From Primorskyibacter sedentarius (GTDB lineage Bacteria; Pseudomonadota; Alphaproteobacteria; Rhodobacterales; Rhodobacteraceae): 64,000 bases of DNA. The stretch spans positions 1-64,000 of the forward strand of contig NZ_SLZU01000009.1 of the NCBI RefSeq assembly GCF_004342065.1, in the 5' to 3' direction. Both the position numbers and the translations under genes were made by a program. The notes beneath the pieces were generated by a model, which saw nothing but the letters and a program-made list of their open reading frames with translations, was not told the origin of the DNA and did not search any database. Below are positions 35,118 to 46,025 of the stretch, piece after piece; positions within the stretch are counted from its first letter, which is position 1, and each line of letters begins with the position of its first letter.

Positions 35118-35971
35118 AGAACGGTGCGCGCATTGGCCTGGCCCTTCTTCTTATGCCCATGCTGTTGTGGCTGAGCCTGCTGATCGTGATCCCGCATATC
35201 GACATGTTCCTTGTATCCTTGCGCGAACGCGTGGGGGTGGGCGAATACCAGATATCCTTCGCCAATTACCTGACCTTCTTTCAGGAACCGCTCTACCTGT
35301 GGACATTCCTGCGCACGGCGGTGATGTCCATCCTGGCCACGATCATCACCCTGCTGATCGCCTTCCCGGTCAGCTATTTCATCGCCAAGATCGCGCGCGG
35401 GCGTACGCGCTCTGCGCTGTTTCTGCTTTGCCTCGTGCCGTTCTGGGTGTCCGAACTGGTACGCACCTTCGGCTGGATGATCCTGCTGCGCGAGACCGGC
35501 ATCCTTTCGAACCTCTTGCAATGGGCGGGGCTGGTCAGCGGCCCGGTCGAGATGTTGTATAACGATGCCGCCATCATGGTGGGGCTGGTCTATACGTCGA
35601 TGCTGTTCATGGTGGTCCCGCTGGTCACGACGCTGGAAAGCCTGCCGGACGAGGTGATCGAGGCGGGCTATGATCTGGGCGGCACGAATACCAGCGTGAT
35701 GCGAGAGATCGTGATCCCCCATGCCGCCCCCGGCATTGTGTCCGGCAGCATCGTGGTCTTCATGCTGAGCCTTGGCAATTACCTGACCCCCACGATGCTG
35801 GGCGGCAAGGACAGCCTGTGGTTCACGGAGCTGATCTATTCGCAGTTCATCGTGCGCTTCAACTGGGAGCTGGGGGCAGCCTTCGGCTTCATGCTGCTGC
35901 TACTTTCATCGCTGATTGTCTGGGGGATGCTGCGGCTGACCGGGCAGACGCTTGAACGGACAATGGGGTGA
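35114..35971 (+). CDS. potB: polyamine-type ABC transporter permease, PotB/PotH type
   Basis: A 285-residue inner-membrane protein with about six helices (GLALLLMPMLLWLSLLIVI first). The EAA loop reads ESLPDEVIEAGYDLGGTNTSVMREIVIPHAAPGI in separate pieces, with EAGYDLGGTN and IPHAAPGI being the permease signature that contacts the ATPase. It starts inside the end of the ATPase gene. Confidence 0.94.
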   Translation: MKNGARIGLALLLMPMLLWLSLLIVIPHIDMFLVSLRERVGVGEYQISFANYLTFFQEPLYLWTFLRTAVMSILATIITLLIAFPVSYFIAKIARGRTRSALFLLCLVPFWVSELVRTFGWMILLRETGILSNLLQWAGLVSGPVEMLYNDAAIMVGLVYTSMLFMVVPLVTTLESLPDEVIEAGYDLGGTNTSVMREIVIPHAAPGIVSGSIVVFMLSLGNYLTPTMLGGKDSLWFTELIYSQFIVRFNWELGAAFGFMLLLLSSLIVWGMLRLTGQTLERTMG

Positions 35972-35975
35972 GGCG

Positions 35976-36827
35976 ATGATTCCTTCGATCCCGCAACCAA
36001 CCGCATTGCGCGCCGCATATGTGGCCTATATCGCGGTCTTCTTCACCTTCCTCGCATTGCCCTTGGTGGTGGTCGCGGTCTTTGCGTTCAACGACAGCCA
36101 GTTCCCGTCCCTGCCGTGGGAGGGATTTACCTGGGGCTGGTTCTTTGGTTCCGAGCGCCCGATGATCGGGGTCTTTCATGAACGCGGCATCCTGCGCGCC
36201 ATCGGGACATCGGCATTCGTGGCCGTTGGAGTATCGCTACTGGCCGTGGCGGTCGGTCTGTCCAATGCCTTCCTGTTCAACCGTTACCGGTTTCGCGGGC
36301 AGGGCATCCTTTACATCTTCATGCTGCTGCCACTGGTGGTGCCGGGGATCGTCTTGGGGATTTCAATCCTCGTCTTTTCCAGCCGCGTGGCCAACGGGCT
36401 GTGGGACATCGCGGAATGGGATGTCGAGGCGCTGCGGCCCGGTCTGACATTGGTCATCCTCGGGCAGTTTTCGTTCATTGCGACCATTGCAACACTCGTG
36501 ATCGCAGCGCGCCTGCAAAAGTTTGACCGCAGCCTTGAAGAGGCGGCGATGAACCTTGGCGCAGGGCGGCTGGTTGCGGTGCGCACCGTGACCTTGCCCT
36601 ATCTCACGCCCGCATTGATCGGCGCCTTTGTCGTGGCGTTTCTGATGAGCTTTGAGAATTTCAACACGACGTTGATGTTGGTGGGGTCCGACGCGCCGCT
36701 GACAATCGCGATGTTCGACCGGCTGAAAGAGGGCTCGACCCCTTTGCTCAATGCCGTGTCGCTGCTGCTGATGCTCGGCTCCTCGCTGCTGGCCCTGGTG
36801 ATGATCGCGTTTCAGCGCAAAGCGTAG
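35976..36827 (+). CDS. potC: polyamine-type ABC transporter permease, PotC/PotI type
   Basis: A 283-residue second permease. After AAYVAYIAVFFTFLALPLVVV and the FNDSQFPSLPWEGFT periplasmic start typical of PotC/PotI, the EAA loop is LEEAAMNLGAGRLVAVRTV and LPYLTPALIGA. The start at ATG 35976 is 4 bp after the previous stop. It closes the catabolic cluster; a palindrome lies beyond it. Confidence 0.94.
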   Translation: MIPSIPQPTALRAAYVAYIAVFFTFLALPLVVVAVFAFNDSQFPSLPWEGFTWGWFFGSERPMIGVFHERGILRAIGTSAFVAVGVSLLAVAVGLSNAFLFNRYRFRGQGILYIFMLLPLVVPGIVLGISILVFSSRVANGLWDIAEWDVEALRPGLTLVILGQFSFIATIATLVIAARLQKFDRSLEEAAMNLGAGRLVAVRTVTLPYLTPALIGAFVVAFLMSFENFNTTLMLVGSDAPLTIAMFDRLKEGSTPLLNAVSLLLMLGSSLLALVMIAFQRKA

Positions 36828-36872
36828 CCTGCATAGGCGGAAGAGGGGCGGCAGACCGTCGCCCTGATCTTA

Positions 36873-36908
36873 CTGTCGAGCCCACGGGGCGTGCCCGAGG
36901 CTCGACAG
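36873..36908. terminator. hairpin between convergent genes (possible bidirectional terminator)
   Basis: A perfect 10-bp stem ctgtcgagcc / ggctcgacag encloses 16 nt. It lies midway between the potC end and the acyl-CoA synthetase end, in the correct place for a terminator that serves both strands, though no T-run is present. It may also be a dispersed palindrome. Confidence 0.55.
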
Positions 36909-36931
36909 AACTGGGTTGGGCAGGTCGGGCG

Positions 36932-38815
36932 TCAGGATTTCGCCCATTCCCAGGGGCGCGTGAAGTTGCCCAGAACCTCGCCCACAGACGCATCATCGGA
37001 TCCGTTCGCGACGAGTTCCGCAACCAGCCCGCGCTTCTTGTCATCGATGACCGCGACTACGCGCGCCTCCAGCCCCGCCTCTTTCAAGGCGGCGTTATAG
37101 ACCCTTGTGATGGCCATCTTGCGCAGATCCGGTTTGAACACCTTGCCAACGGCCGTCTTGGGCAATTCGGGCAGGATGGTCATGTGCTTGGGGCGTGCGG
37201 CGCGTTCATGCACATGGATGTTGCAATGCGCGATCAGTTCCTCTTCGGTGACCACTGCACCGCCGACAAGCTCGACAAATCCGCAAGGCAACTCGCCGAC
37301 GCGCGCGTCAGGCTGGCCGATCGCCCCGGCAAAGGCCACGGCGGGATGCGCCAGCAGCGCTTCTTCGATCTCTGCGGGGTCGATATTGTGCCCGCCACGG
37401 ATGATCAGATCCTTCGCGCGCCCGGTGATCCAAAGATACCCGTCCGCATCGATCCGCCCCAGATCGCCCGTGCGCAAGAAACGCTCGTGGTAAAAAAGGT
37501 CCTTGTTCTTGACCTCTTCCGTATAGGTGCTGCCCGCGAAAACGCCCGGATTGGCGACGCAGATTTCGCCAACCTCGTCGACGCCGCATTTCGTCAACCC
37601 GTCCGGCCCGGCCTTGAGAATACGCACCTCCGTATGCGGGAAGGGAATGCCGACAGAGCCGACCTTCTTTTCGCCATCCGGCGGGTTGCAGGACACAAGG
37701 CAGGTCGCCTCTGTCAGCCCGTAGCCTTCCACGATGGTCACGCCAGAGGCTTCCTCGAACCGCCGGAAGAGTTCCAGCGGAAGCGGGGCAGAGCCGGAAA
37801 ACGCGCTCTTGACCGACGAGATGTCGGCATCGACCGGGCGTTGCATCAGGGCGGAAAGCGCTGTGGGCACGGTGATGATGAAGCTGATCTGCCAGCGCTC
37901 GATCAGTTTCCAGAAATTGTCGAACACGCCCTCGCCGCGATAGCCCTGCGGGGTGGGGAACACCACATGCGCGCCAGAGGCCAGCGCCGCCATCAGGATG
38001 ACGTGGCATGCAAAGACGTGGAACAGGGGCAAGGGACACATGATGTTGTCCTGTTCAGAGAACAGCAACCGATGCCCCAGCCAGCCATTGTAGATCATGC
38101 CGGAATACTGGTGCTGCGCGACTTTCGGCATGCCCGTCGTGCCGCCCGTATGGAAATAGGCGCCGACGCGGTCACTGGTGCTGTCCGCGAAATCCAGACT
38201 GCGGTTCTGCTTGGCCATTTCCTTGTGGAAAGACTTTACATCCGCATGGTGATTGCCGGAATTTTTCGGGCGGATCATTGGCACGATCCACGACTTTGGC
38301 GGCGTCAGGTAGCGGTTGAGGTCAATCTCCAGCACGGTGTGGACATGCGGCGCGTGGCGGACGGCCTCTGCCATCTTCTGCGCAAGATCCGTTTTTGGGA
38401 ACGCGCGCAGGGTCACAACCACCTTGGCGTCGGTTTCCCGCAGGATGGCACCGATCTGCTCGGGTTCGAGCAGCGGATTGATCGGGTTGGCAATACCCGC
38501 AACCATCGCCCCAAGCAGGGTAACAATGGTTTCATTACAATTGGGTAGCACATAGGCCACCACGTCATTTTCACCGATCTTCAAAGAGCGGAAGAGATTG
38601 GCCGCCTGACAGACCTGCGCGCGCAATTCCGACCAGCTGAGGGTTTCAGCCTTGTCCTTGGGCCCGGAGGTCAGCTGGTAGCTGACGGCCGGTCGGTCCG
38701 GAAACGCTGTGGCGGTCTTGTCCAGCAGACCGAAAATCGTCTTGGGAAGGTCGCGTTCCCCCCATGCACATTCACCTTCGATCGCATCGCGATCCGCCAT
38801 GGATGCAAAACTCAT
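36932..38815 (-). CDS. AMP-binding acyl-CoA synthetase
   Basis: A 627-residue adenylate-forming ligase that activates a carboxylic acid with ATP and CoA. Core motifs: FHTGGTTGMPKVAQ (phosphate loop), VEGYGLTEATC (A5), LRTGDLGRIDADGYLWITGR (A7-A8 hinge), and LPKTAVGKVFKPDLR with the C-terminal catalytic lysine. It is like the PRK07529 group of longer AMP-binding proteins of unclear substrate. The start at 38815 (MSFASMADRDA) has gggaggagcggtc ahead; an upstream start at 38875 lacks it. Possible long-chain or aromatic acid role; not decided. Confidence 0.88.
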   Translation of the reverse strand: MSFASMADRDAIEGECAWGERDLPKTIFGLLDKTATAFPDRPAVSYQLTSGPKDKAETLSWSELRAQVCQAANLFRSLKIGENDVVAYVLPNCNETIVTLLGAMVAGIANPINPLLEPEQIGAILRETDAKVVVTLRAFPKTDLAQKMAEAVRHAPHVHTVLEIDLNRYLTPPKSWIVPMIRPKNSGNHHADVKSFHKEMAKQNRSLDFADSTSDRVGAYFHTGGTTGMPKVAQHQYSGMIYNGWLGHRLLFSEQDNIMCPLPLFHVFACHVILMAALASGAHVVFPTPQGYRGEGVFDNFWKLIERWQISFIITVPTALSALMQRPVDADISSVKSAFSGSAPLPLELFRRFEEASGVTIVEGYGLTEATCLVSCNPPDGEKKVGSVGIPFPHTEVRILKAGPDGLTKCGVDEVGEICVANPGVFAGSTYTEEVKNKDLFYHERFLRTGDLGRIDADGYLWITGRAKDLIIRGGHNIDPAEIEEALLAHPAVAFAGAIGQPDARVGELPCGFVELVGGAVVTEEELIAHCNIHVHERAARPKHMTILPELPKTAVGKVFKPDLRKMAITRVYNAALKEAGLEARVVAVIDDKKRGLVAELVANGSDDASVGEVLGNFTRPWEWAKS

Positions 38816-39059
38816 GACCGCTCCTCCCATTTCCGTCCCAGCCCCACATTGCAAGAGAAGCGTGACCTCGCGCAAGCCCGCGACTTTACCAGCGACGTTG
38901 CGGAAGCCGGCGTTCTGACGCGACGTTCAAAAGGCAGTTGCCATACCATCGGAAAATGCCGCGCGCCGCTTTGGGTGTTTGCTTGCGATCTGTCCTCAGG
39001 GCGGGCAAGCGGAAAACGCGCTCGACCGGGAAATCTTGCGCCAGAATTCTCCCGAACCT

Positions 39060-40859
39060 TTATTCAGCGGCCACACCATCGGTGAACTGAAGCCGCGCGA
39101 GACGGGCGTAAAGACCGCCCTCGGCCACCAGCGCATCATGCGGTCCCGAGGCCACGATGCGGCCATGATCCATCACGACGATCCGGTCAGCCTTTTTCAC
39201 CGTGGCGAGCCTGTGGGCGACGATGACGGTCGTGCGCCCGCGTGCCAGCTTGTCCACCGCGGCCTGCACCAGACGCTCGCTCTCGGCATCCAGTGCGCTG
39301 GTCGCTTCGTCCAGCAGCAAGACAGGCGCGTCGCGCAGGATTGCCCTGGCAATGGCGATACGCTGCTTCTGGCCGCCTGACAGCATCACGCCGCGTTCGC
39401 CCAGGTAAGTGTCATACCCGTCGGGCAGGGCACGGATGAAATCATCCGCCGCTGCGGTGCGGGCCGCGGCCTCTATCTCGGCATCGGTCGCATCGGGACG
39501 GCCAAAGCGGATATTTTCGCGCGCTGAGGCGGCAAAGATCACCGGGTCCTGCGGCACGAGTGCTATGGACTGTCTGAAATCGGCCCGCTTTGCGCTGGCA
39601 AGGTCGACGCCGTCCAGTGTCACCTTCCCGATGTCGGGATCATAGAACCGCTGGATCAGTTGAATGACGGTCGTCTTCCCTGCGCCCGAAGGGCCAACAA
39701 GGGCCACCGTCTCGCCGGGATTGATCGTCAGGTCCACGCCCTCAAGCGCAGGTGTCTCGGGGCGGGCAGGGTAGTTGAAATGCACATTGTCGAAACAAAT
39801 CTCGCCGCGCACCTTGGTGGGCATTGTCACCGGCGTTGCGGGATCATTGACCGTATCGACCGTTTCCAGCAATTCAACCAGACGTTCGGTTGCGCCCGCC
39901 GCGCGCTGCAATTCCCCGAAGATTTCGGAGAGGGCCGCAACAGAGCCTGCGACCATGACCGAGTAGATCACGAATTGCACAAGCGCACCGGCGCTCATCT
40001 CGCCCGCGCGCACATCCCACGCCCCGATCCAAAGCACACCGACCACGCCGCTGAACACCAGAAAGATGACGATCATTGTCATCTGGGCGCGGGTGAAGAT
40101 CCGCTTTCGCGCCGCGTCAAAGCTTTTTTCCGTGACCTCGGCAAAGGCGGCGCGGTTGATGTCTTCATGGGTGAAGGCCTGCACGGTCTGCACAGACAGC
40201 AGCGCCTCTGATGCATTGCCGGAAGAGGCTGCGATCCAGTCCTGATTTTCGCGGCTGAGAACGCGCATCCTGCGGCCCAGCGTCAGAATCGGCACGACGA
40301 CAAGCGGCACGATCAGCAGCACGAGACCGGTCAGCTTGGCCGAGGTGAACAGCATCAGCACCAGCCCGCCCGAGAAAATCAGCATGTTGCGCAGCGCGAT
40401 CGAGATGGACGAGCCGATGACCGACAGGATCAGGGTCGTATCGGTGGTGATCCGGCTCAGAACCTCTCCGGTCATGACCTTCTCGTAGAAGGCGGGGCTC
40501 ATGCCGATGACACGGTCGAACACGGCCTTGCGAATATCCGCGACGACCCGTTCGCCAAGTCGCGTAACAAGCGCGTAGCGCAGCGCGGTGCCAACGGCCA
40601 GTAGCGCCGCAATCCCGAGCGCCGCCGCGAAATACAGGTCCAGCAGTGCGCCGTCCTGGGTGTTGAAATTGTCCACCACGCGGCGCACGGCCATCGGCAG
40701 GGCAAGCGACACGGCTGATGTCAGTATCAGCGCCAGAACGGCCGCCACCAGCAACAGCTTGTATGGCGACAGGAACGGCCAAAGCCGGGACAGCACACCC
40801 AGCCGACGCGATTTCGCGCGCTCAGGCTCTCCGGGGGCTGGAACGGGTGCTCGGGCCAT
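39060..40859 (-). CDS. ABC transporter, fused permease-ATPase (MsbA-related)
   Basis: A 599-residue half-transporter that should act as a homodimer exporter. The membrane domain (about residues 25-330) has six helices, starting LLLVAAVLALILTSAVSLAL. The ATPase domain has Walker A GPSGAGKTTVIQLIQRF, signature MLSGGQKQRIAIARAI, Walker B VLLLDEATSALDAESE and H-loop IVAHRLATVKKAD. Family relatives export lipids or hydrophobic molecules. The Arg/Pro-rich N-terminal 20 residues are cytoplasmic. It lies 244 bp from the acyl-CoA synthetase start; no strong operon link. Confidence 0.93.
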   Translation of the reverse strand: MARAPVPAPGEPERAKSRRLGVLSRLWPFLSPYKLLLVAAVLALILTSAVSLALPMAVRRVVDNFNTQDGALLDLYFAAALGIAALLAVGTALRYALVTRLGERVVADIRKAVFDRVIGMSPAFYEKVMTGEVLSRITTDTTLILSVIGSSISIALRNMLIFSGGLVLMLFTSAKLTGLVLLIVPLVVVPILTLGRRMRVLSRENQDWIAASSGNASEALLSVQTVQAFTHEDINRAAFAEVTEKSFDAARKRIFTRAQMTMIVIFLVFSGVVGVLWIGAWDVRAGEMSAGALVQFVIYSVMVAGSVAALSEIFGELQRAAGATERLVELLETVDTVNDPATPVTMPTKVRGEICFDNVHFNYPARPETPALEGVDLTINPGETVALVGPSGAGKTTVIQLIQRFYDPDIGKVTLDGVDLASAKRADFRQSIALVPQDPVIFAASARENIRFGRPDATDAEIEAAARTAAADDFIRALPDGYDTYLGERGVMLSGGQKQRIAIARAILRDAPVLLLDEATSALDAESERLVQAAVDKLARGRTTVIVAHRLATVKKADRIVVMDHGRIVASGPHDALVAEGGLYARLARLQFTDGVAAE

Positions 40860-40990
40860 GGTCTCTCCTCGTCACGACGGTCCGGGCTTTCTTGCCGCCC
40901 GGACCGGTTGGGTCAAGTGTCGTGTTGTCCCGCCAGGCCTGGCGGGCAGGGCAATGCGGGGCATTGCGCATGGCCCGGATAGCGGCCATT

Positions 40991-41227
40991 TCAGCGATTG
41001 TCGTCATCCTCGCGCGCTTCCGGGTCGGCCTGTCCGACCCCGCGAAAGACAAATCGGAACGGCAGTGCCCAGAGAAAGCCCAAGCCCACATAGATCGCAA
41101 GCTCGACCAGAACAGACGGCCGGTCGAGCATGTTCACCAGCGTCACGGCCACCATGATGTAAAGCGGCAGGCCGATCAGCAGGATCACCAAAGACCAGCG
41201 CCGGCGCGCCTTGTACGACAGGGCCAT
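40991..41227 (-). CDS. DUF2842 small membrane protein
   Basis: A 78-residue protein, [19 protein letters not shown]..., with two helices (about residues 11-31 and 43-60), FLWALPFRFVFRGVG and an acidic end. This is the DUF2842 pattern found next to purA in alphaproteobacteria. The ATG (complement of 41225-41227) overlaps the purA stop as ATGA, so it is the second gene of a purA operon. The function is unknown. Confidence 0.85.
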   Translation of the reverse strand: MALSYKARRRWSLVILLIGLPLYIMVAVTLVNMLDRPSVLVELAIYVGLGFLWALPFRFVFRGVGQADPEAREDDDNR

Positions 41228-42522
41228 CAGTCGGCGAACGGGTCTGTGACGAGGATCGAATCCTCGCGTTCCGGCGAGGTCGAAAGCATCGCCACAGGGC
41301 AATCGATAAGCTCTTCGACCCGGCGGACATACTTGATCGCATTCGCAGGCAGGTCTGCCCAGCGACGCGCACCTTCGGTCGATTCCGACCAGCCCGGCAC
41401 CTCTTCATAGATCGGCTTGCAGCGGTTCTGCTGGTCGGCGGCGGTGGGCAGATAGTCCAGTACCTCGCCGTCCAGATCATACCCGGTGCAGATCTTCAGC
41501 GTGTCGAACCCGTCCAGCACGTCCAGCTTGGTCAGCGCGATGCCTTTGACCCCGGAAGTGGCACAGGTCTGGCGCACCAATGCGGCATCGAACCAGCCGC
41601 AACGGCGTTTGCGGCCCGTCGTTGTGCCAAACTCGTGGCCGCGCTCGCCCAGACGCTGGCCATCGGCGTCGTCCAGTTCGGTCGGGAAGGGGCCTTCGCC
41701 GACGCGGGTGGTGTAGGCTTTGACGATTCCCAGCACGTAATCGATCGCGCCGGGCCCGATGCCGACACCGGTCGCGGCCTGTCCGGCGATCACATTGGAA
41801 GAGGTCACGAACGGGTAGGTGCCAAAGTCGATATCCAGAAGCGCGCCCTGTGCGCCTTCGAACAGCACGCGTTTGCCCGCCTTGCGCTTGTCGTTCAGCA
41901 CTTTCCAGACCGGGGCCGCGTAGGGAAGGATCTGCGGCGCGATTTCGCGCAGCTGGGTGATCAGGGCATCGCGGTCGACCGGCTCGATTCCCAGCCCCTT
42001 GCGCAGGGGATCATGGTGCTGAAGCGCACGGTCCACGCGGGCCTCCAGCGTGGCCGCGTCTGCCAGATCCGCGACGCGGACGGAACGGCGACCAACCTTG
42101 TCCTCGTAGGCCGGGCCGATGCCACGGCCCGTCGTGCCGATCTTGGTGCCCTTGCTGGCGGCCTCTTCGCGCGCCCGGTCCAGCTCGCCATGAATGGGAA
42201 GAATCAGCGGTGTGTTCTCGGCGATCATCAGCGTTTCGGGCGTGATCTCGACGCCCTGTTCGCGAACGGTGGCGATCTCGCCGATCAGATGCCAGGGGTC
42301 CAGCACCACGCCGTTGCCGATGACGCTCAGCTTGCCGCCGCGCACCACGCCAGAGGGCAGCGCGTGAAGCTTGTAGACAGTTCCGTCGATGACAAGCGTG
42401 TGGCCCGCATTGTGGCCGCCCTGAAAGCGCGCGATCACGTCGGCCCGCTCTGACAGCCAGTCAACGATCTTGCCCTTGCCTTCGTCCCCCCATTGCGCAC
42501 CGACGACGACTACATTGGCCAT
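41227..42522 (-). CDS. purA: adenylosuccinate synthetase
   Basis: PurA joins IMP and aspartate with GTP to adenylosuccinate, the first step toward AMP. The 431-residue protein starts [24 protein letters not shown] (read in two parts: [11 protein letters not shown] is the P-loop), then [47 protein letters not shown] and [15 protein letters not shown]. All active-site blocks are present. The start at 42522 is chosen over 42549 because the P-loop strand begins right there. Confidence 0.98.
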   Translation of the reverse strand: MANVVVVGAQWGDEGKGKIVDWLSERADVIARFQGGHNAGHTLVIDGTVYKLHALPSGVVRGGKLSVIGNGVVLDPWHLIGEIATVREQGVEITPETLMIAENTPLILPIHGELDRAREEAASKGTKIGTTGRGIGPAYEDKVGRRSVRVADLADAATLEARVDRALQHHDPLRKGLGIEPVDRDALITQLREIAPQILPYAAPVWKVLNDKRKAGKRVLFEGAQGALLDIDFGTYPFVTSSNVIAGQAATGVGIGPGAIDYVLGIVKAYTTRVGEGPFPTELDDADGQRLGERGHEFGTTTGRKRRCGWFDAALVRQTCATSGVKGIALTKLDVLDGFDTLKICTGYDLDGEVLDYLPTAADQQNRCKPIYEEVPGWSESTEGARRWADLPANAIKYVRRVEELIDCPVAMLSTSPEREDSILVTDPFAD

Positions 42523-42647
42523 GCTCGACCCTTCCGATTGAGATTGCAAACCCGCGTCGATATAGCCATTGCCGAAGCCGAGGGGAACCGCGAATTTGCG
42601 CAGGCAGGCGCGACGGATCGGCGCGACAAGGATGGAAAGGGCAGTTG

Positions 42648-43043
42648 ATGGGCTTTGTCATACGTTGGGTCTTTGCCTTCGGGTTGCTGGCCGCGACCTT
42701 CAATCCGACGCAGTGGAACTATGTCCGCTGGGCACAGGCAGAGTACGACGTGCAGCTTCCGCTGGTGGTGCTGCTGGGCCTGATCCTGCTGGTGGGCTAC
42801 ATCATTTACCTGCGGGCCACGCTGCGTTCCATTGGCGGATTCGGCATGGCGCTGGTCCTTTCGATCGTGGCCGCACTGATCTGGGTACTCTATGATTACG
42901 GTGTGCTGGATCTTTCCAACCGCGACTTCACGGTCTGGATCGGCTTGCTTGCGCTGTCCTTCGTGCTGGGAATTGGCCTGAGCTGGAGTCTCGTGCGCCG
43001 CAAGCTGTCGGGTCAGGCAGATGTGGATGACGTCGACGAATAA
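42648..43043 (+). CDS. DUF6524-like membrane protein
   Basis: A 131-residue protein with four helices: [62 protein letters not shown] and [20 protein letters not shown], ending in an acidic tail [17 protein letters not shown] after helix 1 is characteristic of this conserved family of Rhodobacteraceae. It is divergent from purA. Function unknown. Confidence 0.8.
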   Translation: MGFVIRWVFAFGLLAATFNPTQWNYVRWAQAEYDVQLPLVVLLGLILLVGYIIYLRATLRSIGGFGMALVLSIVAALIWVLYDYGVLDLSNRDFTVWIGLLALSFVLGIGLSWSLVRRKLSGQADVDDVDE

Positions 43044-43265
43044 GCCTGCCCCAGACGCGATGCGCCGGTCAGAGCATAAAACCCGTCCAATCTTTAGAAC
43101 ATCCGGCCCGCGTGGCCCGTGGGCGCGGGTTTACCAAATGCCTGTGAAGCGCCCCGGATTCGCTGGCGTTGCGGCAATTGCCGCCAAAGCATGCACAAGG
43201 CGGGTTGCGGCAGCGCGCGGATTTGCATAGATACGCCCGGAACAAGCGAACAGGTCACCGCGCTC

Positions 43266-43643
43266 ATGGAAAACGTCGTTCTCATCATCCACCTCCTCCT
43301 GGCGCTCGCGCTGATCGGGGTTGTGCTGCTGCAACGCTCCGAAGGGGGCGGTCTCGGCATGGGCGGCGGCGGCGGTGGGGCCATGACGGGCCGCGCGGCG
43401 GCAACAGCCATGGGCAAGATGACCTGGATTCTGGCAATTGCTTTCATCATCACCTCGATCACGTTGACGGTGATCGCCGCTGAGAAATCTGCAGGCGCCT
43501 CGGTCATCGATCGCCTTGGCGGCGGTTCGGCATCGACCGATGCGGTGGATGATGACAACACGGTGCCCGGCCTCGGCGATATCGACACGCTTCTCCCGCC
43601 CCCGGTCGGGGATGATGCGCCACTGACGCCGAAAGCCGACTAA
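43266..43643 (+). CDS. secG: preprotein translocase subunit SecG
   Basis: A 125-residue inner-membrane protein of the SecYEG channel. MENVVLIIHLLLALALIGVVLLQRSEGGGL is helix 1 with the conserved LLQRSEGGG (read in shorter parts), followed by a glycine-rich loop and GKMTWILAIAFIITSITLTV as helix 2. The C-terminal 50 residues form an acidic/proline tail, common in alphaproteobacterial SecG. The start at ATG 43266 fits the family; no strong ribosome binding site is visible. pyrG follows, separated by a hairpin and its own promoter. Confidence 0.93.
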   Translation: MENVVLIIHLLLALALIGVVLLQRSEGGGLGMGGGGGGAMTGRAAATAMGKMTWILAIAFIITSITLTVIAAEKSAGASVIDRLGGGSASTDAVDDDNTVPGLGDIDTLLPPPVGDDAPLTPKAD

Positions 43644-43667
43644 CCACTATCGGTTGAGTAAGGAGAG

Positions 43668-43694
43668 CATGCCGCAACAGCATCTTGCGGTATG
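43668..43694 (+). terminator. hairpin after secG
   Basis: A 10-bp stem with one G-U pair (catgccgcaa / ttgcggtatg) and a 7-nt loop, 24 bp after the secG stop and directly before the pyrG -35 hexamer. It probably ends secG transcripts although no T-run follows. Confidence 0.5.
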
Positions 43695-43696
43695 CG

Positions 43697-43726
43697 TTGC
43701 CAAGCGTGGTCGAATCCTCTTATAAT
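43697..43726 (+). promoter_or_regulatory. sigma70-like promoter of pyrG
   Basis: TTGCCA (43697-43702), 18-nt spacer, and a perfect TATAAT (43721-43726), about 76 bp before the pyrG start. A perfect -10 is rare in such GC-rich DNA, so a strong constitutive promoter is likely. The remaining leader is about 65 nt. Confidence 0.65.
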
Positions 43727-43801
43727 GAAGTCCCGTGATGCTGCGGCAGAAATCTGCTGTCGTGGGCACCAGAAATTCTAACAATCACGGGGTTCGCCGC
43801 C

Positions 43802-45445
<1,644 letters not shown>

Positions 45446-45448
45446 AAA

Positions 45449-45964
45449 ATGTTTTTGCCGAACATGATCTGGCGATCCAGATTGTTCGCGCCGCTGATGT
45501 TATGGCCCCCATTGGTTTTGTCTCGCCCACGGCGGAAGTCTAAGATAATCTTGCACATCGGACTTCACAAAACTGCAACCTCTTCTTTTCAGACGACCCT
45601 TCGCCGAAACGATTTCAGATTGGCGCGACGAGGCATTTGCTACCCGCTGACTGGCGCCAATCCACGGCGGCACGGATTGGCACGTCGCTGCGCGTCCAGC
45701 ATGTCAGAGCGCGCTGAGCCGCCAGGCGGCGCCTATGCCACTTGGAAACGGTTGAACCGCCGTTTTACTGGGCTGGTTTGCGAACTTTCGCGAAACAGCG
45801 CTTGCGAAGATCTAGCCGAGCGTCCCGGTCTGCGCCTGCCCGGTGGGTTACCCTTTCGCAGGTTTGGGCATGCTTGTTTCCGGCCTGATGCGAGAGCGGC
45901 GGTGCAGGTGGGCGCCCATGTCGGTACATGCTGCGCGCGTCACGTGAAAGTGCGCCGCCCGTGA
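45449..45964 (+). pseudogene. relic of a sulfotransferase-like gene (N-terminal part)
   Basis: The frame starting three bases after pyrG contains KIILHIGLHKTATSSFQTTL (about residues 31-50), the PAPS-binding loop of sulfotransferases, followed by RRGICYPLTGANPRRHGLARR as in the bacterial family. After about base 45780 the reading loses similarity and becomes arbitrary, and no C-terminal half exists before msrB. The first 30 codons also look non-homologous. It is therefore probably a truncated remnant. The area is less GC-rich than its neighbours in its first half, a possible sign of transfer. Confidence 0.6.
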
Positions 45965-46025
45965 TTGCGCGAATGTGCCTTGCATGACTATGTACTTCCG
46001 CAATGGACAAGCGAGGAGACCCTTC

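Noticed and set aside
37184-38548. 454-codon plus-strand frame inside the acyl-CoA synthetase region
   Set aside because: Antisense to a well-supported gene, rich in His/Arg/Gly as typical for shadow frames.
40991-41302. Longer DUF2842 protein starting at 41302
   Set aside because: The extra 25 residues are antisense-like sequence within purA and the family starts at [10 protein letters not shown]; the overlapping ATGA at 41227 is the likely start.
43703-43801. Riboswitch or attenuator in the pyrG leader
   Set aside because: The leader after the promoter is short, and I see no terminator/antiterminator pair or C-run as in known pyrG attenuation.
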